Of a DNA stretch of 64,000 nucleotides, positions 29,050 to 37,403 are shown one piece after another. Both the position numbers and the translations under genes were made by a program. The DNA is taken from NCBI RefSeq assembly GCF_000381905.1, contig NZ_KB907258.1:62001-126000 (forward strand), in the 5' to 3' direction. The notes below the pieces were generated by a model that was given only the letters and a program-made list of their open reading frames with translations, did not search any database and had not been told where the DNA came from. How positions within the stretch are numbered: the stretch's first letter is position 1; every line of letters begins with the position of its first letter. Origin of the DNA: Paenibacillus fonticola DSM 21315. Lineage in GTDB: Bacteria > Bacillota > Bacilli > Paenibacillales > Paenibacillaceae.

Positions 29050-29637
29050 TTAAAATAAGTCTTTGGTATCTACATAAAAAACAAACTGCGATGTTAAAGG
29101 ACTACCGTTCAATGCAAAACCAAAAACCATAGTTTGGGTCCCTGGTGAAACTGTTGCTATCTTCAAAGTACCAGTAACTTCACTATCAACTTCGATAGGA
29201 TCATCCAAAAATCTTTTTATATCATATCCCCAGTTATCATTGATCGGCACATAGAAATATGAAGCACTTGTATTGTATGGTTTCCTATCTTTAATATTTT
29301 TATCAGCATGAATACCCCTTAATTCAACTTTGACTCTTCATTTTCTTGCATTATTGACAGTAATGCTAAGGTGGTAATCCCCGTCAACTTTATCTATTAA
29401 GTTTAATGAATTATTACATTATCATGTTCAAGAGTTAGTGGAAGCTTCTTAAGAAACACCACAGATGAGTACGGCCCCACATAAAAAAGCAGTGAATAAT
29501 TTAAATTTTTGGCTTCATTTCTATTCCCCCAGCCCCTAATATTTCCATCATTCTAACACCATCAACCACATAGATAGGGAATTAATGTAAAATAAAGATT
29601 TAAATAAAACTTTATCACTTAGCACAACTACAGACAT
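29050..29637 (-). pseudogene. Decayed AT-rich gene of unknown function
   Basis: A chain of reading fragments on one strand that looks like one broken gene. It begins at ATG 29637 (MSVVVLSDKVLFKS), continues in a shifted frame (VVDGVRMMEILGAGG … EHDNVIIH, stop at 29403-29405), then returns to the first frame (NLIDKVDGDYHLSITVNNARK). It is interrupted by TGA at 29338-29340 and resumes as RVKVELRGIHADKN … NDNWGYDIKRF … FVFYVDTKDLF to a stop at 29050. At least two frameshifts and one nonsense codon are needed. The last part looks like a beta-rich, possibly extracellular domain. I do not recognise the family. Confidence 0.5.
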
Positions 29638-29734
29638 TATTTTAGGATAAGGAAATCAATATAATAATCAATAAACCCTTAAATAAAAAAAGTTATGCAA
29701 GAGAATGTGCATCTCTTTGCATAACTTTACTGGA

Positions 29735-29808
29735 TCGGAGTAGCGGGATTCGAACCCACGGCCTCACCCACCCCAAGGGTGCGCGCTACCTGACTGCGCC
29801 ATACCCCG
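29735..29808 (-). tRNA. tRNA-Pro (anticodon GGG)
   Basis: A complete cloverleaf can be read on the minus strand. The acceptor CGGGGTA pairs with TACTCCG, and the D-arm is GCGCAGTCAGGTAGCGC. The anticodon stem CACCC/GGGTG encloses the loop TTGGGGT (anticodon GGG), and the T-arm is GTGGGTTCGAATCCCGC. The discriminator is A; the 3' CCA is not encoded. Predicted 74 bases. It stands alone, without neighbouring tRNA or rRNA genes. Confidence 0.95.
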
Positions 29809-29934
29809 ATTTGATTAATATATGTATATGACAGGGTTAGTAAATAAGACCTAAGCCTAGCAAAATCCCTTTGTATATGAGAAATATTAGCATACTTCAC
29901 AGGTCAATGTCCAGTATGCTACAGCCTAAAGGCA

Positions 29935-29973
29935 AAGAGCGTTTACAGCGCCCTCCTCACTGTAAACGCTCTT
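29935..29973. terminator. Strong bidirectional hairpin
   Basis: AAGAGCGTTTACAG and CTGTAAACGCTCTT form a perfect 14-bp stem around an 11-base loop. On the plus strand it is followed by ATTTTTAT, on the minus strand by TTGCCTTT. On the minus strand it lies directly behind the two small peptide frames and probably terminates them. Confidence 0.75.
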
Positions 29974-29999
29974 ATTTTTATCGACTTATCGCCCTGTCC

Positions 30000-30074
30000 T
30001 CACTCATTCGGCAAAATCTCGCTCAGCAATTCAATTTCCGCGTCTATCGGGTCAATTAAGTATTCATTCAACAT
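30000..30074 (-). CDS. Candidate 24-aa peptide gene
   Basis: The frame MLNEYLIDPIDAEIELLSEILPNE has a near-perfect ribosome binding site (AAGGAGG, 8 bases before ATG) and is followed by a strong terminator. It lies 26 bases downstream of another small frame on the same strand. The peptide is acidic and amphipathic, with no signal sequence. I do not recognise it. The ribosome binding site and terminator make translation likely, but short length keeps this tentative. Confidence 0.45.
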   Translation of the reverse strand: MLNEYLIDPIDAEIELLSEILPNE

Positions 30075-30100
30075 TCAGAATACCTCCTTCGCTGCAAAAG

Positions 30101-30217
30101 CTAATTCCGGCGGCCGGCGTAAAATTCAAGGATATCGTCTACCGTCAGCATACGATCGTCTTCTCTTCTTCCATGATCTTGAGACTGCTGTTGGTCATTC
30201 TGCTCTGTCAGTTCCAT
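30101..30217 (-). CDS. Candidate 38-aa peptide gene
   Basis: The frame starts MELTEQNDQQQSQDHG and ends DDILEFYAGRRN. GGGAGG lies 9 bases upstream of the ATG. It is polar and charged, rich in Gln/Asp/Arg, with a short hydrophobic C-terminal helix. It forms a two-gene unit with the 24-aa frame downstream and is divergent from the polysaccharide deacetylase gene. Not recognised; could be a peptide signal, a small regulator or a precursor. Confidence 0.45.
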   Translation of the reverse strand: MELTEQNDQQQSQDHGRREDDRMLTVDDILEFYAGRRN

Positions 30218-30480
30218 GAAGCTCTGCCTCCCAAACGAATAAACGTGATTAGGTGCCTCTAGTTATTTAACCAGAAGCTTCAACCCTGAAACAGTACTGC
30301 CCCATCATATGATTTGTTTTCCAGCAAGAAATATACGTGCATATTCATCATATTCAGCATTCGGCAAACAAGTGTCAGTCCTGCATAAAAAATTAATGAA
30401 TTGTTTACTTTTTCTAAACCTTTTCCATACCTGGTTTCATATACAATAGAGTGGCAAGTTATTGAAAAAGGAGAATCATT

Positions 30481-31395
30481 ATGCATCGGTTTAAGAAATA
30501 TGCTTTGATTTCGCTAGCTTTCATCATCATCCTTTACTCTGTGGCTGTAGCCAATCCCGGTACCGTCCTCTCGCGCAAAGCCTGCAGCTCTTGGAACTTG
30601 ATCAAGGATCAAGCTTTTGTAATGACTCATCCTCGTCAGGACGGCAGCCAGAAGCTTCACGCCAATTTCTCGATCCAGCCTGGTACCGCCGAGCAGGTTC
30701 CTGTTCTTATGTATCATTACATAACGCCACAGGCCAACAACGATCAGCCGAACAATAATTCAATTATCACCCTGGAAGCCTTCGAGGAGAATATGAATTA
30801 CTTACACGAGCAAGGGTACTACACAGCTACTATGGAGGAGTTGGAGCAGTATGTGCTCGGCAATGCGCCCCTGCCTGCCAAAACCGTAGTAATTACGTTC
30901 GACGACGGCTATCAGAACAACTATATTTATGCTTATCCTATTTTGAAAAAATACGGCTTGCAGGCGACCATCTTCGTCATTGGCAGCAGAATACAGCAAG
31001 AGACATCGCCATTTGATCCAGCCAAAAAGAGCTTCCTCTCCTTTGAGGAAATCAAGTCCTCTTCTGACGTATTTGAATACCACAGCCACACGTATGATCT
31101 GCATCAAAAAGGGTTTAAGAAATGCGGGCTGGATTATGCCACGGGATTCGATACAAAAAGCCTGACGGCCGATATCGCCAAAATGAAGGAACTTGGCATC
31201 GACAGTCCGTATTTTGCCTACCCTTTCGGCGAGAAAAGCACGCAAATGGTTTATTCGCTGCAAGAAAACAATTACCGGATGGCCTTTACCGTCCTCCAGG
31301 GCTTCGTTAAACCCGGAGACTCTCTCATGAGGCTCAATCGCCTTACGGTAACCACGGCAACCGATTTTGCGGAGCTGTTGCAAGGCGGACATTAA
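30481..31395 (+). CDS. Secreted polysaccharide deacetylase (NodB/CE4 domain)
   Basis: A carbohydrate esterase family 4 protein that would remove acetyl groups from chitin-like or wall polysaccharide. The 304 residues begin with a signal peptide or membrane anchor (about 8-27). A short linker leads to the NodB domain, with TFDDGYQNNY (metal-binding Asp), ATIFVIG, YHSHTYDLH (metal-binding His) and YPFGE. A PVLMYHYI motif precedes the domain, as in many Bacillales extracellular deacetylases. GGAG precedes the ATG. It is the only plus-strand gene of this region and sits where trmD and rplS are separated. Confidence 0.92.
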   Translation: MHRFKKYALISLAFIIILYSVAVANPGTVLSRKACSSWNLIKDQAFVMTHPRQDGSQKLHANFSIQPGTAEQVPVLMYHYITPQANNDQPNNNSIITLEAFEENMNYLHEQGYYTATMEELEQYVLGNAPLPAKTVVITFDDGYQNNYIYAYPILKKYGLQATIFVIGSRIQQETSPFDPAKKSFLSFEEIKSSSDVFEYHSHTYDLHQKGFKKCGLDYATGFDTKSLTADIAKMKELGIDSPYFAYPFGEKSTQMVYSLQENNYRMAFTVLQGFVKPGDSLMRLNRLTVTTATDFAELLQGGH

Positions 31396-31468
31396 GAAAC
31401 TATGTTGATCAGCGTACTTTCAAAGAATCCAAAACCGCAATCAACCGTTAGCCCAACACAAAAAATGA

Positions 31469-31492
31469 CCCTCGCCGCTGGCGAGGGTTTTC
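31469..31492. terminator. Bidirectional terminator between deacetylase and trmD
   Basis: CCCTCGCC-GCT-GGCGAGGG forms a perfect stem. It is followed by TTTTCTCTGTTTTT on the plus strand and preceded by an A-rich stretch that gives a T-rich tail on the minus strand. It serves both converging genes. Confidence 0.85.
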
Positions 31493-31512
31493 TCTGTTTT
31501 TCCTTTAAAATA

Positions 31513-32262
31513 CTATTCATCATGCTCCGCTCGAATTTCCTCCAGCCATTTTTGATCCTTTGGAGTAAGCTCCACATGCTCCAGCAAATCAGGACGGCGC
31601 AGCCACGTTCTGCGCAGCGCCTCTTTCCGGCGCCAGTCCGCTACATTCGCATGATGTCCGCTAAGCAGAATATCCGGCACCTTCCAGCCCCTGAACTCTA
31701 CCGGCCGGGTATAATGCGGATATTCCAGCAATCCGGTGCTGAAGGAGTCCGTGATGGCGCTGGTCTCGTTTCCAAGCACACCGGGCAGCAAACGAACGAT
31801 GCTGTCGATGACAACCATTGCCGGCAGCTCACCGCCGGTCAGTACATAGTCCCCGACCGACAACTCATCCGTAACGAGGTGCTCCCTAATCCGCTCGTCA
31901 TACCCTTCATAATGGCCGCATATAAAAATGAGATGCTCCTCCTCGGCAAATTCCTCCGCTTTACGCTGCGTGAAGCTCTCGCCCTGCGGACACATCAGGA
32001 TAATCCGAGGAGCCGGCGCATCCGCTGGCTTGGCGGATAACAAATCTTCGACCGCTCGAAAAATCGGATCTGGCTTCAGCACCATTCCTCCGCCACCACC
32101 GTAAGGTGTATCGTCCACCGTACCATGTTTATTTCCTGCATAATCCCGGAAATTAACCGGCCTCAAAGAGACGATGCCTTTTTCCTGCGCTTTGCCCAGA
32201 ATACTCGTCCCGAACACCCCGGGAAACATTTCCGGGAACAGAGTCAGCACATCAACTCTCAT
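31513..32262 (-). CDS. trmD: tRNA (guanine-N1-)-methyltransferase TrmD
   Basis: TrmD methylates G37 of tRNAs reading CNN codons, preventing +1 frameshifts. The SPOUT-family knot motifs are present: [57 protein letters not shown] and [11 protein letters not shown]. 249 residues is normal. The start lies 3 bases after the rimM stop. The gene ends the rpsP-khpA-rimM-trmD run and is followed by a terminator instead of rplS. Confidence 0.97.
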   Translation of the reverse strand: MRVDVLTLFPEMFPGVFGTSILGKAQEKGIVSLRPVNFRDYAGNKHGTVDDTPYGGGGGMVLKPDPIFRAVEDLLSAKPADAPAPRIILMCPQGESFTQRKAEEFAEEEHLIFICGHYEGYDERIREHLVTDELSVGDYVLTGGELPAMVVIDSIVRLLPGVLGNETSAITDSFSTGLLEYPHYTRPVEFRGWKVPDILLSGHHANVADWRRKEALRRTWLRRPDLLEHVELTPKDQKWLEEIRAEHDE

Positions 32263-32264
32263 CG

Positions 32265-32795
32265 TTACAACAGCCCTTCCATAAGGTGAACTTTAACAAG
32301 CTTGGCCTGTACATCAACATCAAGCACGACATCATCTATCACCGGAAGAAGCAATTCTTTGCGGGAAGACAGCTGGACGACCCAAACATCGTTGGCGCCC
32401 GGACGCAATATCTCCTTGATGACCCCCAGTTCCTGTCCTTCTTCGTCAACGACCCGGCAGCCGATAATTTCATGGAAATAATATTCATTGTCCGGCAACT
32501 CAACGGCATTATCCTTAGGCACTTTGAGCTCAAAGCCTTTGTATTTCTCCACATCGTTAATGTTGTCATAGCCTGCAAAACGAACGATGAACATCCCTTT
32601 GTTGGGACGCGCGGCGCTGACGGTGACCTCGACCTGCTCCCCGCTCTCCGGATGAACCAGGATCAGACGAGCCTTGGGCGCGAAGCGCACATCTGGAAAA
32701 TCCGTATGGGATACAATTTTTAATTCACCGCGGATGCCGTGTGTGTTTACGATTTTCCCGACAGAGAGCAATGATTCCGACAATGACTCCGACAT
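32265..32795 (-). CDS. rimM: Ribosome maturation factor RimM
   Basis: RimM binds the 30S head and S19 during assembly. It shows the N-terminal RimM domain ([17 protein letters not shown]) and the C-terminal PRC-barrel-like domain ([42 protein letters not shown]). ATG 32795 is preferred because GGAGG lies just upstream; the frame is open 11 codons further. It overlaps nothing and is close-packed with trmD. Confidence 0.95.
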   Translation of the reverse strand: MSESLSESLLSVGKIVNTHGIRGELKIVSHTDFPDVRFAPKARLILVHPESGEQVEVTVSAARPNKGMFIVRFAGYDNINDVEKYKGFELKVPKDNAVELPDNEYYFHEIIGCRVVDEEGQELGVIKEILRPGANDVWVVQLSSRKELLLPVIDDVVLDVDVQAKLVKVHLMEGLL

Positions 32796-32870
32796 AATAT
32801 CCTCCTTGGTATTATTGATGAATTGCATCTATAATTTTGAGTCTCCCGCCTCTAGCTTCAGCATGTACGA

Positions 32871-32899
32871 AAAAGGGCTAGGACAGTCATCCTAACCCT
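32871..32899 (-). terminator. Hairpin with T-run between khpA and rimM
   Basis: AGGGTTAGGA and TCCTAGCCCT form a 10-bp stem with one mismatch and a 6-base loop, followed by TTTTTCG on the minus strand. It may partly end the ffh-rpsP-khpA transcript before rimM-trmD. Confidence 0.65.
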
Positions 32900-32912
32900 C
32901 TTTCGTATATAT

Positions 32913-33143
32913 TTAAGATATGATATCTACGGTGACCCGTTTATCCATCTTAACGGCTGCCGATGCTACAACCGTGCGGAGCGCCTTGGCGATTCTTCCC
33001 TGCTTGCCAATCACTTTCCCCACATCATCGGGATGCACAGACAGTTCATACACAATCAGGTGTTCCTTCTCCACGACCTCCACACGAACATCGTCCGGAT
33101 GATCAACAAGAGCCTTCGCAATAACGCCGACTAATTGTTCCAT
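32913..33143 (-). CDS. khpA: KH-domain RNA-binding protein KhpA (YlqC)
   Basis: A small single-KH-domain RNA-binding protein, partner of KhpB in several Firmicutes, affecting cell division and RNA metabolism. 76 residues. The KH signature VHPDDVGKVIGKQGRIAKALRTVV contains the GxxG loop (GKQG). It lies between rpsP and rimM, its conserved position. Confidence 0.94.
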   Translation of the reverse strand: MEQLVGVIAKALVDHPDDVRVEVVEKEHLIVYELSVHPDDVGKVIGKQGRIAKALRTVVASAAVKMDKRVTVDIIS

Positions 33144-33165
33144 AGGGGACCCTCCGAATCAGCAA

Positions 33166-33438
33166 TTATTTCTGCTGCTTAAGCTCATGAAACTTCTTCA
33201 TTACGCCTGCTTTGCTAAGCAGATTACGAACGGTATCAGATGCTTGCGCACCGTTCTGAAGCCATTTCAGCGCTTTTTCTTCGTCAATGTTTACTGCTGC
33301 CGGCTCAGCGACCGGGTTGTAGTAACCAATTTCCTCGATAAAACGGCCGTCACGCGGGGAACGGGAATCCGAAACCACGATACGGTAAAAAGGAGCTTTA
33401 TGAGCACCCATGCGTTTCAAACGAATACGAGCTGCCAC
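33166..33438 (-). CDS. rpsP: 30S ribosomal protein S16
   Basis: S16 is an assembly protein of the 30S body. The N-terminus [21 protein letters not shown] and [18 protein letters not shown] are diagnostic. The start is GTG at 33438, 6 bases after AAGGAGGTG. An upstream TTG (33456) overlaps that ribosome binding site and was rejected. About 90 residues. Confidence 0.97.
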   Translation of the reverse strand: MAARIRLKRMGAHKAPFYRIVVSDSRSPRDGRFIEEIGYYNPVAEPAAVNIDEEKALKWLQNGAQASDTVRNLLSKAGVMKKFHELKQQK

Positions 33439-33482
33439 GAAATTCACCTCCTTCAAAGAATCAACGTTAATATAATGTCAGC

Positions 33483-34862
33483 TTACCGGAAAGGAAATCT
33501 CATTCCTTTGCCCGCTTTAGCCTGCATTTGCTTCATCATTTTGTTGCCTTTGCCTTTCGGCCCCATCATGTCAGAGAACTGCTTCATCATCCGGCGCATT
33601 TCATCGAACTGCTTGATCAGCCGGTTCACGTCCGCGAGCGTTGTGCCGCTGCCCGTGGCGATACGCTTGCGTCTGCTGTGGTTGATCATGTCCGGATTCT
33701 GCTTCTCTTCCTTGGTCATGGAATGAACGATCGCCTCAACGCGTCCCATCTGCTTCTCATCGACCTTAATATCCTTCATCTGCTTCATCTTGCCCATGCC
33801 GGGAATCATGTCCATGATCTGATCCAGAGGACCCAGCTTCTTGACCTGTTCCATCTGCTCTAGGAAATCGTCGAACGTAAACTCTGCATTACGCATTTTG
33901 CGTTCCATTTCCTTCGCTTTCTCGGCGTCGATATTTGACTGGGCCTTCTCAATCAGCGAGAGCATATCGCCCATGCCGAGAATCCGCGAAGCCATCCGCT
34001 CGGGATGAAACGGCTCAAGCGCGTCGATCTTCTCGCCAAGCGCCGCGAACTTGATCGGGCATCCGGTCACCGCTTTGACAGACAATGCCGCACCGCCGCG
34101 GGTATCGCCGTCCAGCTTGGTTAGCACGACGCCTGTCAGCTCGAGCTGCTGATTGAAGCTATCCGCAACGTTAACGGCATCCTGACCGGTCATTGCATCA
34201 ACAACAAGCAGCACTTCATCCGGCTGTGTCACTTCGTGAATCTGGCGAAGCTCCTCCATCAATTCCTCATCGACATGCAGGCGCCCCGCTGTATCGATAA
34301 GCAGGTAATCGTTGCCGTTGTCCTTCGCATGCTGCAGCGCCTGACGGGCAATCTCTACCGGACTGTTGCCTTCCGGAAGCGTAAATACGGGTACTTTGAT
34401 CTGTTCGCCAAGCACCTGCAGCTGCTTAATGGCCGCCGGGCGGTAAATATCCCCGGCCACGAGCAGCGGACGATGGTTGCCCTTCAACAACAGCTTAGCC
34501 AGCTTGGCTGAGGTTGTCGTCTTCCCTGCGCCTTGCAGACCCGCCATCATGACGACGGTCGGCGGACGATTGCTCTTGGCCAGCTTGGCCTGGCTGCCGC
34601 CCATGAGGTCAGTCAGCTCTTTGTTAACAATATCAATAATGACCATACCTGGCGTGAAGCTGTCCATCACTTCCTTGCCGACGGCCTTCTCCTTCACCTT
34701 GGAGATAAATTCCTTGACCACTTTGAAGTTGACGTCCGCTTCGAGCAATGCGAGCCGTACTTCCCTCATCGCTTCATTAACATCGTCTTCCGATACTTTG
34801 CCTTTGCCGCGCAGCTTGCTGAATACGCTCTGCAATCGGTTCGTTAAACCTTCAAAAGCCAT
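33483..34862 (-). CDS. ffh: Signal recognition particle protein Ffh
   Basis: Ffh is the SRP54 GTPase that binds signal sequences and SRP RNA. The N domain is at 1-95, and the G domain has Walker A AGLQGAGKTT (about 107-116), DTAGR and TKLDGDTRGGA. The methionine-rich M domain runs from about 300 (MIPGMGKMKQMK, GKGNKMMKQMQAKAGKGM). 459 residues. It lies downstream of ylxM as in other Bacillales. Confidence 0.97.
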   Translation of the reverse strand: MAFEGLTNRLQSVFSKLRGKGKVSEDDVNEAMREVRLALLEADVNFKVVKEFISKVKEKAVGKEVMDSFTPGMVIIDIVNKELTDLMGGSQAKLAKSNRPPTVVMMAGLQGAGKTTTSAKLAKLLLKGNHRPLLVAGDIYRPAAIKQLQVLGEQIKVPVFTLPEGNSPVEIARQALQHAKDNGNDYLLIDTAGRLHVDEELMEELRQIHEVTQPDEVLLVVDAMTGQDAVNVADSFNQQLELTGVVLTKLDGDTRGGAALSVKAVTGCPIKFAALGEKIDALEPFHPERMASRILGMGDMLSLIEKAQSNIDAEKAKEMERKMRNAEFTFDDFLEQMEQVKKLGPLDQIMDMIPGMGKMKQMKDIKVDEKQMGRVEAIVHSMTKEEKQNPDMINHSRRKRIATGSGTTLADVNRLIKQFDEMRRMMKQFSDMMGPKGKGNKMMKQMQAKAGKGMRFPFR

Positions 34863-34942
34863 CTTCGGTCACCTCCGCTTCAAGGATTGAATACTTCAAA
34901 ATCGAATACTTCCGGCAAACCGACGGAAGTCTGCTTATCCTA

Positions 34943-35296
34943 TCATAATTGCTTTACCTGGTCGAGCAGGTTCCTTGCTTTCTCTTTATGTACGGCGGGC
35001 AGCTCGCTACCTGCGATAAGTTCCCCCAACCGGACAAGCACGGCGCTTCGCTCCTCATGCTTATGGAGCAGCCCCAGCTTCTCCTCATAAGCCTCCAGCA
35101 TGCCTTCAGCCCGCTTAATGTGCTCATAAACGGCCTGCCTGCTAATGCCAAACTCGGCAGCGATTTCACCCAGCGAGAAATCATCATGGAAATAATATTT
35201 AAGGAACGTCTGCTGTTTCTCAGTCAGCAGCTTCTCATAGAAATCAAACAAAAGGTTGATCCGATTCGTCTTCTCAAGCCTATTCTCCTGACTCAT
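34943..35296 (-). CDS. ylxM: YlxM-family DNA-binding regulator of SRP genes
   Basis: A sigma-factor-region-4-like helix-turn-helix protein encoded upstream of ffh in Firmicutes; in streptococci it modulates SRP function. About 117 residues from ATG 35296 ([24 protein letters not shown]). The helix-turn-helix lies in the segment [24 protein letters not shown] (about 40-63), followed by a coiled-coil C-terminus. In B. subtilis ftsY lies immediately upstream; here about 9 kb of other genes intervene. Confidence 0.93.
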   Translation of the reverse strand: MSQENRLEKTNRINLLFDFYEKLLTEKQQTFLKYYFHDDFSLGEIAAEFGISRQAVYEHIKRAEGMLEAYEEKLGLLHKHEERSAVLVRLGELIAGSELPAVHKEKARNLLDQVKQL

Positions 35297-35481
35297 ATGG
35301 GCACTCCCTCCGTCAAGGAAAAACACTTTACAGCGCGTATCAACGTTCTTTATGATACATAATCAAAAGTAGGATGTCAAGTACTTTCCCTTAACATATG
35401 ATCAGCTCATTTAACATCATTGAAATAACTGCTATTTGCTGCACTTTTGCTGCTTATAGAGTAGTAGCATAAATACGACGG

Positions 35482-35527
35482 AAAACCCCGATCGGGCTTT
35501 GCGGCCCGCCGGGGTTTTGAGTTTTTT
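35482..35527. terminator. Terminator after the GH2 operon
   Basis: AAAACCCCG…CGGGGTTTT plus an inner CGGGC/GCCCG-like stem makes a long hairpin, with T-rich tails on both strands (TTTTGAGTTTTTTA plus; GGGGTTTT minus). It lies about 100 bases past the 3' end of the last GH2 gene. The remainder of the 35297-35621 gap holds nothing I recognise. Confidence 0.8.
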
Positions 35528-35621
35528 ATAGCGGCAGCAGTGTTGATTCTGAAGTATGTTCACTGTTGCCCCCAACTATTGTTCCAGCTATGACAGCTAT
35601 GGTTAGCTGTTTGCTGTTCCC

Positions 35622-37403
35622 TTATTGCGAAAAATCAGTCCAGCCTTCATTAATCCGCTTTATGATATCAAGCGGAACCTTCGGTTCCCGGTTCCAGGTC
35701 AGCAGGCCGCAGATTTCCGTTTCTGTGTCGGTCAGCTGTGTGTAGCAGTAGCCTTGAACCAGTTTGGATACGAGGAATGGATGAATGACATCCACCAGCT
35801 GCTGCACAAACTGTGCTTCATTCTCCGCCTTCGGCTCCACGACGGGGGCATCGGGTTCACAGTGATAATTTACGCCGCCGAATTCGGTACAAAGCACCGG
35901 TTCCCCCTGGTAAGAAAATCCGGGGTTGTATATAAACTTCCTGCCTTCCAGTCCCGGCATATCCGCAAGGACATGTTCAATACTCGAGTAGCGCTTATGG
36001 AGAACTTCAGGATCTTTGCCGTAGTCATGCACTGTGCATAAATCCGACTTGCAGTGCTCCCAGCCGTCATTTGAAATCACCAGTCTCGTTGAATCCACCG
36101 ATTTGGTGAAATGGTACAGGGATTGGGCGTGGTGCTGCTGCTTCTCGTTATAATAAATATCGGCAACGCCCCAGCTCTCGTTCAATGGAACCCAGACGAC
36201 AATGGAGGGATGATTATAATCCCGCTCGATGACTTCCTTCCATTCATCCATCATCCGATGAGCATACTGTTCGCTATATACATAAGCCGCTGCCATTTCA
36301 CCCCATACTAAAGCCCCCAGCTTATCGCACCAGTACAAATAACGCGGGTCAGCGACCATCATATGTTTGCGCAGACCGTTAAAACCCATCGCTTTGCATA
36401 ATTCTACATCCCGGCGAATAGCTTCGTCCGTCGGCCCGGTCAACAAGCTCTGTGGAAAATATCCCTGATCCAGAACAAGCTTCATCTGATAAGGGCGATT
36501 ATTAAGACAAAGTTTTCCGTTATCGGCGGATATCTTTCGCATTCCGAAATAGCTTTCGATGCGGTCGACGACAATTCCATCTGCCTTTAGTTCAAAGGTC
36601 ACATCATACAGATTGGGCTTCTCGGGCGACCACCAGCGGCCCATTCCATGATCGTTAAAATCCCGCAGATTTACGCGCCAAGCTTCCACGCCCGCTAATA
36701 TTTTTCTGCACTCTTCCGAGATAACTTCACCCTTGAATTCGATCCGTGTCATCAGTTCAACCTGAGAACACTCGTTCCAGCCTTCCACAAAAGACTGTAT
36801 CTCAATTTCGTTGGTATCCAGGTGCGGAGTGAAACGGACCTTCTCCAGATGGGTTTCTTCTACAAATTCAACCCAGACGGATTGCCAGATGCCCGTCATG
36901 TTCGTGAACCACATTACTTCGCCCTTTTCTTTCCAGTATTGCTTGCCTCTTGGAATCGTCAAATCTTTCAAGTAATCCTGCGCCATCACAGTAATCACAT
37001 TTTGATCCGGACCGATCAGTTCGGTGATATCCAATGAAAAGGAGGAAAATCCGCCGCGATGGTTTCCGGCGCGCTGGCCGTTCACCCAAACCCGGCATTC
37101 GTAATCGACCGCACCAAAATGCAATATCACGCGTTTTCCGGCATATTTATCAGGAATGGTGAACAGCTTTTGATACCAGACACGTTCATGGTTTTGTTTA
37201 TCTTCAATCCCGCTTAGCTCACTCTGATAGCTAAAGGGAACCGTAATCTCAAGCGGGAACTTCCCAGTTCCGGTTCCTTGATACCACTTCTCCCTCAAGC
37301 CTAGGTTATGGTCATCGAAGGCAAACGACCACGCTCCGTTCAGGCTCTGCCAACAATCCCTTACAAATTGGGGACGGGGATATTCCGGTCTAACGGTTGT
37401 CAT
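35622..37403 (-). CDS. Glycoside hydrolase family 2 protein (first of two paralogues)
   Basis: A retaining exo-glycosidase of the beta-galactosidase/beta-glucuronidase clan, without signal peptide, so presumably acting in the cytoplasm on imported oligosaccharide. The domain order is a GH2 sugar-binding jelly roll (about 1-170), an immunoglobulin-like domain (about 180-285) and a TIM barrel (about 290-590). The acid/base Glu is in VPLNESWG (about Glu409) and the nucleophile Glu in LCTEFGG (about Glu507). 593 residues. It overlaps the upstream GH2 gene by 4 bases (ATGA). Substrate cannot be told from sequence. Confidence 0.9.
   Translation of the reverse strand: MTTVRPEYPRPQFVRDCWQSLNGAWSFAFDDHNLGLREKWYQGTGTGKFPLEITVPFSYQSELSGIEDKQNHERVWYQKLFTIPDKYAGKRVILHFGAVDYECRVWVNGQRAGNHRGGFSSFSLDITELIGPDQNVITVMAQDYLKDLTIPRGKQYWKEKGEVMWFTNMTGIWQSVWVEFVEETHLEKVRFTPHLDTNEIEIQSFVEGWNECSQVELMTRIEFKGEVISEECRKILAGVEAWRVNLRDFNDHGMGRWWSPEKPNLYDVTFELKADGIVVDRIESYFGMRKISADNGKLCLNNRPYQMKLVLDQGYFPQSLLTGPTDEAIRRDVELCKAMGFNGLRKHMMVADPRYLYWCDKLGALVWGEMAAAYVYSEQYAHRMMDEWKEVIERDYNHPSIVVWVPLNESWGVADIYYNEKQQHHAQSLYHFTKSVDSTRLVISNDGWEHCKSDLCTVHDYGKDPEVLHKRYSSIEHVLADMPGLEGRKFIYNPGFSYQGEPVLCTEFGGVNYHCEPDAPVVEPKAENEAQFVQQLVDVIHPFLVSKLVQGYCYTQLTDTETEICGLLTWNREPKVPLDIIKRINEGWTDFSQ

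Noticed and set aside
30280-30486. 68-codon minus-strand frame overlapping the deacetylase start
   Set aside because: No ribosome binding site, and it runs through the promoter region shared by the deacetylase and the small peptide genes.
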